Made by a program: the position numbers and the translations under genes
Shown: positions 56,809-64,000 of the stretch, piece by piece
Numbering within the stretch: position 1 is the first letter of the stretch
Layout of the letters: the number at the start of each line of letters is the position of its first letter
Assembly (NCBI GenBank): GCA_033182465.1
Contig: CP137323.1
Coordinates: 1,488,001 to 1,552,000 of the forward strand
Source: Sanghuangporus weigelae
Lineage: Eukaryota > Basidiomycota > Agaricomycetes > Hymenochaetales > Hymenochaetaceae
Direction: 5' to 3'
Length of the DNA: 64,000 bases
Notes under the pieces: generated by a model
The model's input: only the letters and a program-made list of their open reading frames with translations
What the model was told of the DNA's origin: nothing
Database searches by the model: none

Positions 56809-58094
56809 TCACAAGAATCCACGCTCAATAAATTCATCAATAATATCCTTTGCAGTCTCAGTCCTACTGTAGCGGAACTCCAGGGCAAGTGTTGTTTTCG
56901 CTTTCTTCGAATCGAACCGGAGTCTGTATTGAGAACCCTTGCCATGTGCAGTGAATGGCGCACTGATTCCTGGAACCTTGAGATCGTTTACCGTACTGCC
57001 TGTGTTTGTTCATCAGAATGCGTGTTAAAAAAGCTACAATCTCCCTGATACTTACACCAGTCAAGCCAATTAAATGGCTCCTTGGTCAAGAGAAATCGCT
57101 GTCCACCGGCCTCCGGAGTTTGGAGGGCTCTTAGCTGAGCCTCTGCCACATCGCGCACATCGGACCACTCGGATTGATAGCTCGCTCGTTCCTCCATGGT
57201 CTTAGTACAGGAGAATACTCCCTCATATAGCATGAACATACTGGTGCCGAGGTCGGAAGGTGTGCGAGCGTCGCTCAACGTCGGCCCAAATACATACGTC
57301 GGGTTCGTTACAACAAGGTCCCAGGTAAGTTTTTGCTTATTCCGTTTGACGAAGTCCCAGGTGGCTTGGGTCGACACAATGAGATGTGTTGACACGAATA
57401 CGAAGCAAATTAGGATAGTTACCCTTCTCTGCGAGTGTCTTGGATGCACGATACTTTGCCATCGGACTGGCGTCCCTCCCTTTTTCTGTCACTTCTGCTA
57501 CACTTCCCTCGTTCCAACTCCGTTCATCGAAAGTGCCCGTGTAAGGTGCATTAATAACAGCTCCGGACGAAGACATAAAAATGACGCGTTTCAACCGTGG
57601 CCCTCTGTGAATAACTCATTAGCCAAGGTTATAGAAAGCCAGTGATAATGAAAGTACGGCAGATATAACGAGTCAGGTACTAACGCGTATTTACGAGCAG
57701 ATTCTAAGACTTCGACGGCTCCTTTCACAGCTGGTTCAATCAACTCTGCAGCACACAGTCAACTCGAAGCATCTCGTTCTTGCGAATCTTACGTACCATA
57801 AGGATCGTCCGCGTGAAAATGAACAGGCGATGCCGTGTGCACAATCGCATCGACACCCTTCACTGCGTTGTCGAATGCGCCAGGGTCAATCATGTTAGGC
57901 ACGACCAAGAACTCGAGTTTGGCCTTCATAACGTCATCCTTGAGAAGATTTCGCAGGTAGTTGGACTTCGATTCTGCTCGAACTGTGCCACGGACTGAGA
58001 AACCGTTTTTCAGAAGCACGCGCACGACCCATGCGGCGATGAAACCGTTTGCGCCTGTGACCAGTATCTTGGCCGGGGGCTTGACAGTTGGCAT
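56809..58094 (-). CDS. NADPH-dependent extended SDR reductase, tandem copy 2
   Basis: Paralogue of copy 1. Starts MPTVKPPAKILVTGANGFIA (58094), with TGANGFIAAWVV, GTVRAESKS, IVHTASPVHFHADDP, RVIFMSSSGAVI, KYRASKTLAEKG (YxxxK, about 57455), LTWDLVVTNPTYVFGPTLSD and an end FIERGFL at 56809. The substrate loops differ from copy 1 (NPTYVFGPTLSDARTPSDLG against IPSYVLGPILSNARSPSELG), and the last exon differs more (GISAPFTAHGKGSQYRLRFD against GINAPTSTEYKGLPYKLRFD). The catalytic residues are kept in both. Tandem duplication with divergence in the substrate-facing parts suggests shifted substrate preference, which is inference. Intron positions match copy 1. Confidence 0.86.
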
Positions 58095-58134
58095 ATCGTT
58101 GCTGCAGAGAGAGATAGTAAGAGACCCGCTGTGT

Positions 58135-58141
58135 TTAAATA
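58135..58141 (-). promoter_or_regulatory. Candidate TATA box of SDR copy 2
   Basis: TATTTAA on the minus strand, 41 nt before the start codon at 58094, nearly the same distance as the TATAAAG of copy 1. Confidence 0.42.
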
Positions 58142-58956
58142 CTAAGACAACGGGTCTATTAGTCCCGCATCGAAACTTCATTTCACATCTCCGTTTCTCT
58201 TGGCGGAATGATCTGACTCGCAGTCACCAGCCCGGAAGAAAATGCGAACGGAACATGAGGTTGAAAGGGCAGTGCAACACATTATCTCGTCTTCAGGAGT
58301 AATTTTCTAGGTAACATACGGCACCCCGTACAAACTCCTCAGGTGGAGATGCGGATGAAAGCGAGGCAAAGAAGTCGATGAAACCAGGAAGTCAAAGAGC
58401 CAAATTTCGCAGTGACTGTCGAATGTACTTTATCCACTTTGAACGATCTGCCTCTTCTAGATCTGCAGGAGATACAACGGCCCTTGATATGCCCAAGCAC
58501 GTGGTATGAAGCGGTATGATAGCGGTTGTCCGACCTTCCGAATTGACCTATATACGTTCACAAGTAGTGGATGGCTCTGCCGAACAGGATGAAAAATGGC
58601 CAATCTGTCGGAAGCCATCTAGAATATGCCGATAGTGAGTAAAGCTCGTGGTTGGCTATGAGTGACACGTTTCCTGGCAAGTTTTGATATTAACTTGGGC
58701 GCGTCATCTAAAGTCACTCCTGATTCGCTAAGATTAATCCTGAGCAAAGTGGCTACAATCGCATAAGACTTTACGTATTTGTAGTTGGAGACATCGAGCA
58801 AGATCTGAACGGTACATATCACGGGTCAATTAAGTATGTAAAATCAAAGCGCCCAGAGCAACAAATTAGTGAACACTACGGGGATACGTCGAGTAGGGAA
58901 CCGGTAAATAAAGATTCAATAATGGATGAGATGTGCATTCTCAACAAATTGCTCGA
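58142..58956. other. Intergenic region with no gene seen
   Basis: Upstream flank of SDR copy 2 and 3' flank of the RNA-binding protein gene. A 67-codon open frame on the minus strand (58619-58822) has no recognisable features. Confidence 0.5.
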
Positions 58957-60008
58957 TTAGTCAACGAGCATAGAAGAGCCATTGCGTCGCATGCGTCTAC
59001 CGGCTCCACGTCCGGGGCGGCCTCGCCCACGGCCTCTCCAACTTCCTCGCCGCTCGTATTCCGAGGGATCAATGCCAGGAGGAACAGTCAGAATCTGAGC
59101 TCTTGGATCATTAAGAAGTTCGTCAGAACGCATTTTTCTACCAAGACGAATGGTCAGCGCATCCGATGAAAGTTAGCGTATTTACACGTACGATCCCCCC
59201 GATTCTTCTGAGGCATCCTCCATCAGAACATCTACTTTCCCGTCAATCACAGCATCACCAAACCGTCCACCAAGTGATGTGCTGGCGCTACCAATAACGG
59301 ACACTACGAGTTTATTTCCGTCTGCTGATTTCCCGTTAAACTCGGCGGCAGCGTTTTTCGCATCTTCAGCCCTCTTGTACTTGATCCGGACAGTCACTTT
59401 CTCAGCATTCGTAGGACCGTGGACGTGCGCCTCTATGATGGGCCCGCAACTCTTGAAGATTGCCTGCATAATCAGAGAACGGCATCGTTTAAGAGACAAA
59501 ACGAAGATGAAGCCTTGAGATGATACGCACTTCCACATCCGCCGCTGTTGTCCCTTTCGCCAAGTTATCTACTTGCACGACGTTAGGTCCTGCAGAGCTC
59601 GCGCCTTTGATGCTCAAATTCGCCTGGCGAGTTTCGAGCCCTATCGCCTGGCGTAAAGCAGTTACTGCTCCGCTCGTATTCACTCTTGGCGTTGTCGAGG
59701 CGTCGGAGAGACGTGATCCAAGAGTCTTTCCAGGTCCAACGTATTTGTCATGCCTCCAGACGGTATCTTTATCAGCTCTTGACTGGCCCAATCTAGCTTC
59801 CTTATCCTGAATGTTTCCGACGATACATTAAACCCACCCATTGATTCACGACGAAATCCAAGCAAAAACCTCAGACTGGTATCTCGAATTGAGAAAGAGA
59901 AACAACACGAACGTAAGGGGCTGAGCTAGCACGTCCGCCACGGTTTCGTACTGGACCCGAGCTTCCGTTTGATGCACCAACGTCAATTCGCTCAAGAAGG
60001 GAGGCCAT
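58957..60008 (-). CDS. RRM protein with RG-rich C-terminus
   Basis: Starts MASLLERIDVGASNGSSGPV (60008), with RNRGGRASSAPY at the end of the first exon. The next exon gives DKEARLGQSRADKDTVWRHD. A single RRM follows, starting NVVQVDNLAKGTTAADVE, interrupted by an intron and resuming AIFKSCGPIIEAHVHGP, with KVTVRIKYKRAEDAKNAAAE as the RNP1-like strand and helix. RNP1 is not canonical: the aromatic pattern is replaced by VRIKY. The last exon encodes ILTVPPGIDPSEYERRGSWR followed by RGRGRGRPGRGAGRRMRR, a likely methylated, RNA-binding RG tail, with stop at 58957. This layout (short basic N-terminus, RRM, RG tail) recalls mRNA-export adaptors of the ALY/Yra1 kind, but the signature ends of that family are not obvious, so I call it only an RRM protein. 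It is separated by 163 nt from a divergent gene. Confidence 0.78.
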
Positions 60009-60171
60009 TGCACGTTTTGCAGGTTTGGGGACACACGACAGTCGAGAGCAAAGTCACACTGACGAAGAACCCTGTGGACGGCAGAAGTCGAGTCTCACGG
60101 TATCACGTGGGCTGATTGCAAGTGTGACCCACCGTGACTGACGCGCTTAAACTCGACCACTTTGTTTGGAG
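60009..60171. promoter_or_regulatory. Short divergent promoter region
   Basis: Only 163 nt separate the start codons of the RRM gene (minus) and the unknown gene at 60172 (plus), so both promoters must share or overlap this space. No clear TATA box is present. Confidence 0.55.
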
Positions 60172-61264
60172 ATGTTGAAACTGGATGCGAAACTTGCAGA
60201 GTCTGATCCTTCTGACGTGAAAGACAGCGAAGATGTATACGGTAAGTAGGATCTCGCTAATGCTCAGGCTGACCTATCTTAAGTTATTTGCTAGATTATA
60301 TCAAAGAAATCGTCTTTCCGCACTTCACCGCCGATGATCCTGCACCACCATCTTTGCTAATCTTCATAGCGCAAAGAATCTCCCAGCCCGTCCTTCATTG
60401 TGACGAGATCCCAAGACTGCTGGACGTTCTTGGAAGCCTTGAGATGACCCGACATGTTTCGGTGGAGCATGCACGCACCGCACTTAAGCTGCAACAAAAG
60501 AGCCTCGAGTCGCAGGAACCAGGGATAGTACTACTCAAAAAGACCGACGAGAAGAAGTTGAGAAACTTTGCGGACGAGAAAATTGTCGGCACATTGAGAC
60601 TGGTCTTTAGGGAAGACATCTTATTTAATCTGTATCGACTGGTACGTTTCTCGTTCTAATTTTCTTATGCTGAGCTTTTACATGTTCCGCAATCTTTTCA
60701 GCATATTTGCTACTTATGGACGTCACCACAATCGAATCTCATAATGAAATTTATGAAAAGATATTTTCCGTCGAACTACGCTCGCGATGGGGATCCTTTC
60801 GCGGATCATATCTGGCAAGATCCTTTGTATGCAGATTTTACTCGCGAGGAACGAGAGCGAGTGTATTCTGCTGGAGAAGAGATGAAGGCTTTCCTGCTGA
60901 GGTGCCGCACATGGGATCTCGAGCGCGAAGATTACTTCAGAAAGCTAGGGTACGTACGTCTCCAGTACAGGAAGGATACTGTTTCACTATGACATGGACT
61001 TCGATTCTGTTCCGTAGTATAAACGAGGACGTCGCATTTGGCGAGAGCGAATTCATATCATACACACGAGATTTCAATGCAAAGTTCCGGAGTACCATTG
61101 ACGAAGGAAGGTTAATGCAAAGTCTCCAGCTTTACCTAAAGAAGGTGCAGACTTTGGCCGATACCCTGGAGAAGCTCTTTCCAAGTACTCAACGCAAGGC
61201 GGAGAGTGCAGCGATGGCGTTTCTTGCCAGAGAGTCCAAGATGCAAGGACCCCAGACTCGATGA
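60172..61264 (+). CDS. Protein of unknown function (four exons)
   Basis: Starts MLKLDAKLAESDPSDVKDSE. After a 53-nt intron it continues DYIKEIVFPHFTADDPAPPS, LLDVLGSLEMTRHVSVEHAR and KIVGTLRLVFREDILFNLYR. Later exons give PFADHIWQDPLYADFTREER, LRCRTWDLEREDYFRKLG and SLQLYLKKVQTLADTLEKLF, with an Ala/Arg/Lys-rich end at 61264. The product (about 300 residues) looks largely helical, without a signal peptide or membrane span. I do not recognise the family. Consistent frames across three GT...AG introns and the codon pattern support it as a real gene. It shares a compact divergent promoter region with the RRM gene. Confidence 0.65.
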
Positions 61265-61740
61265 AAAGAACACTTTCACAGTCTTCCGATGGGTCATGAT
61301 TTTCAGTGTGCCACGACGTCTTCAGGTTATGAGGCAGGGCACGAAGCGCGACGGTGGAAATTTCGTCGTTGATTCATAGTAGTACGACTCTCGTACGACC
61401 TTTCCGAATGCATTTTCTTGCTGTACAATAGAGTTGCAGGCTAGTACCGTATCTTTTTGGGAATCCCCGACTGGAGCTGCAATAGTCGAGTCAGGGAAGT
61501 ATTCAGGCGATTGTACCCAACCTCACAGATCATATACTTTCGTATCTTATTGTAGTGAATAGCTGCAAGTCATCTCATCTCGCTCGCTCCTTGAGCGATG
61601 TGACAACACGCGTCGCGTCGCGTCACTTTTCTCATGTGTTTTTTCTGCTTACGTGATGAGAGCTAATCTAATTCGACTGCCCCATTTGCTCATTTCACCT
61701 TCAACATCTCTCGACTTTTGGGTTTTATACCGCAACCACG
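61265..61740. other. Intergenic region with no gene seen
   Basis: 3' flank of the unknown gene and promoter of the acyltransferase. A GCGTCGCGTCGCGTCAC tandem stretch (61610-61626) is the only notable pattern. CT-rich sequence precedes the start codon. Confidence 0.5.
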
Positions 61741-64000
61741 ATGCCCGTGAGACAGCGCAAGGGACAGCTCCGAAAGGGAGATGAGGAACTCAACCAACGG
61801 TTCGAAAGCGATACCCCAGAGCCGGAGGGCAACTCATCCGAGTCTGTTGAAGGGCTGAGAACAGAGGTCACCACTGAAAGGTCGAAGGAGGAACTGAAGA
61901 AGGTTGGAATACTTCCACCTTTCTGAACGATCTGAAACTCATTGTTATGTAGGAAAGGTCATTCTTTGCATCTCGCAGATTCGTATTTTCACTTGGAATC
62001 CTTGGTAAATGAGACGTTTAAACGCTTGTACCTTTTCTTTATCGAGCAACTCATGGTCGTTCCAGCCGGAACGGTAGTGGGCGCGATACTCCTAGCTCCG
62101 TCGACCGCGCCTATAGAAATGCCCACTCAGCTCAGCCTCCTTTTATCCCAATCGCAAACTGACCTCAGCTCACTATTCCAGAACGTAATGACAAGCATTG
62201 ACTTCGATTGGGGTCGCCTTGAGACAGAATGGGACGCATTTAAAGCTCGTTTACCTGAGCCCTGGAAGCTCAACAACGATGGTCGGGAGTTTCAAGTAGG
62301 AGAGCAAATGCGTGATCGAGGGTTACGAGCAGAATACCCTGTGGTGCTTATACCCGGAATTATTTCGACCAGTTTAGAATCGTGGAGTACATCGGACGAG
62401 TACCGCGGTTGGTTCAGGGATAAAGTTTGGGGTGGCATGCAGTATGTGCCGATTTTTTCCAAAAGCAGATCTCATATTCTAACTTCGGCGGGGACAAGTA
62501 TGGTTGCGCAGGTGACCCTTAACAAAGAAAAATGGATGAACGCCGTCTTGTTGGATCCTATTTCTGGATTGGATCCTCCTGGGGTAAAAGTACGTGCTGC
62601 GCAGGGTACGTTGTTTCTCTCATACGTGAATCCTGACCTGTTCACCTGTATCTTCAGGAATCGATGCAGCGTCTTCATTCATTCAAGGGTATTGGATCTG
62701 GTCTAAAATCGTCGAGAATCTTGCTGTTGTCGGATACGATACGAACAATCTCTTGCTTGCAGCTTATGATTGGCGATTGTCCTACTGGAACCTGGAAGAA
62801 CGAGACGGATACTTCTCTAGGCTAAAGAGTAGTATTGAGGAATACCGGTTTGTCACGCTTGAATGGTCTCTCTCTGCCCTGCAAGATGTTGATACCTGGA
62901 ATAGAAGACGGCATAAGAAGAAGGTCGTTCTAGTTGCTCACTCCATGGGAAGCTCTGTGCGTGGAATCTGCTATCTCGCCCTGTGGTCTGAACTGACGTC
63001 CGGTTGCATCTAGGTTACTTTGGTAATCGCATTCTTTACTTAACGGATAGCCTTTACTCACATTTCTCACTTTCAGTACTTGTAAGTCAGCTGGTGATAT
63101 CAGTATTTTTGCGATGGATGTTGACTTCATTAAGCCTGAAATGGGTCGAATCTCCTCGATTTGGAGGGGGCGGGCCAACCTGGGTCGAGGTGAAGACAGT
63201 TTAGTTCTGCTTAGCCTGCCGCTAATCAACTTTCTACTACTAGGATCATATCGAATCCATCATTGCGGTCGCTGGAACACATCTGGTGAGCTTTTCGCAC
63301 CTGACCGGATTCTGTTGTTAATTGCTCCTTTCAATATACTATTCAGGGAGTCGTGAGTGTTTATTGCTTACTAGCATTCCCGTCTTCATCACCTCGATGC
63401 TATTTTCAGCCGAAGGCGATGACTGCATTCCTCTCTGGCGAGATGAAAGACACGGTTGAGCTGCATCCGATAGGAGCATACGGTATGCATCTCTACTGCC
63501 TCATTGATATTCAGATCATATTGATGGTTCCAATGTCCAGTGCTTGAGCGATTCTTCTCGCGCAGGGAGCGCGCGAAGCTCTTCCGTAGTTGGGCCGGTT
63601 CAGCGAGCATGTGGATTAAGGTGCGCCGACCTCATCCTCTTGTAATCTACCTATTTCGTCACTTTGATTCCCCGTTTGTGCTGCAAATTAAACCATGTTC
63701 TGATTCTTTTCTGCTCACGTAGGGAGGCAACGCTATCTGGGGTAATCATACACACGCACCAGACGACCCAGACGGACCGAATTGTACCGCTTCACACGGG
63801 CAATTCCTCTCCTTCCGTCCTGCTGACCTTCTCGCTGAAGGGAAAGGGATTGTTAAGAGCGACGGCGGCAATAACGACGAAGATAATCTAAAGAGGATGC
63901 TGCCAGCTGAAACTGCCAATATGACAGCGGAGGATGCAGGGACATGGATATTAGAGCATGCACCTATAAGCTTTCAGGTAGGTCAACTCTTGGTTTTAAT
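61741..64000 (+). CDS. LRO1: Phospholipid:diacylglycerol acyltransferase (LRO1-like), partial
   Basis: Starts MPVRQRKGQLRKGDEELNQR, a basic cytosolic leader. A hydrophobic anchor follows (QLMVVPAGTVVGAILLA, about 62050-62100), then the LCAT-like lipase fold: PVVLIPGIISTSLESW with the lid Trp, WMNAVLLDPISGLDPPGVKV, IQGYWIWSKIVENLAVVGYD and AAYDWRLSYWNLEERDGYFS. The nucleophile motif is VAHSMGSS (about 62935-62955). MTAFLSGEMKDTVELHPIGA then GGNAIWGNHTHAPDDPDGPN lead toward the catalytic Asp/His region, and the window ends before the stop. The enzyme moves an acyl group from phospholipid to diacylglycerol, making triacylglycerol in the ER without acyl-CoA. Introns near 61907, 62607, 62848, 62957, 63071, 63190 and 63484 are needed to keep the frame. 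Length so far fits the family (about 650 residues when complete). Confidence 0.9.

Noticed and set aside
1-64000. Retrotransposon, DNA-transposon or virus-derived coding sequence
   Set aside because: I looked for transposase, reverse transcriptase, integrase and capsid-like motifs in the translations and recognised none.

Overview
This window is nuclear DNA of a filamentous basidiomycete, most likely an agaricomycete. The genes are dense and carry many short introns (mostly about 45-70 nt, GT...AG). The household genes (clathrin light chain, class I histone deacetylase, Spa2 polarisome scaffold, 3-ketoacyl-CoA reductase, LRO1-type acyltransferase) are fungal. The NACHT-WD40 receptors are of the kind greatly expanded in mushrooms. 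I cannot name the species.

Layout. 0-4 kb: 5' end of a membrane-protein gene and a mitochondrial ABC half-transporter (both minus). 4.3-9.5 kb: a broken C2-NACHT-WD40 receptor (NLR-A, minus). 10.1-15.3 kb: clathrin light chain (minus), a relic of a receptor propeller (NLR-B, plus) and a mitochondrial-type NAD(H) kinase (minus). 15.6-17.0 kb: a low-complexity Ser/His-rich protein (plus), followed by a gene-poor stretch of almost 5 kb. 21.8-32.7 kb: a scrap of a receptor, an unidentified multi-span membrane protein, a truncated receptor flanked by direct repeats (NLR-D) and a full-length receptor (NLR-E), all minus. 34.2-42 kb: tRNA-Leu(CAG), histone deacetylase, 3-ketoacyl-CoA reductase (plus) and a Spa2-like scaffold (minus). 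42.7-47.9 kb: the best preserved receptor (NLR-F, plus). 48.6-64 kb: a small unknown gene, a BRCT protein resembling microcephalin with a PCNA-binding motif, a tandem pair of NADPH-dependent SDR reductases, an RRM/RG-rich RNA-binding protein diverging from an unknown gene, and the 5' part of a phospholipid:diacylglycerol acyltransferase.

The main biological theme is the dispersed family of NLR-like (STAND) receptors: three full-length loci, one truncated locus and at least three relics in about 43 kb. Full-length members share an unusual layout: a 25-31 nt first exon, a C2-like domain, a helical domain, NACHT, then 14 WD repeats (two seven-bladed propellers) and a conserved C-terminal cap. 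One copy looks intact, one nearly so, and the rest are in stages of decay, as expected for a birth-and-death family of self/non-self sensors. I infer function from architecture only. Exon boundaries were worked out by hand from splice signals and comparison among the paralogues, so those stated are predictions.
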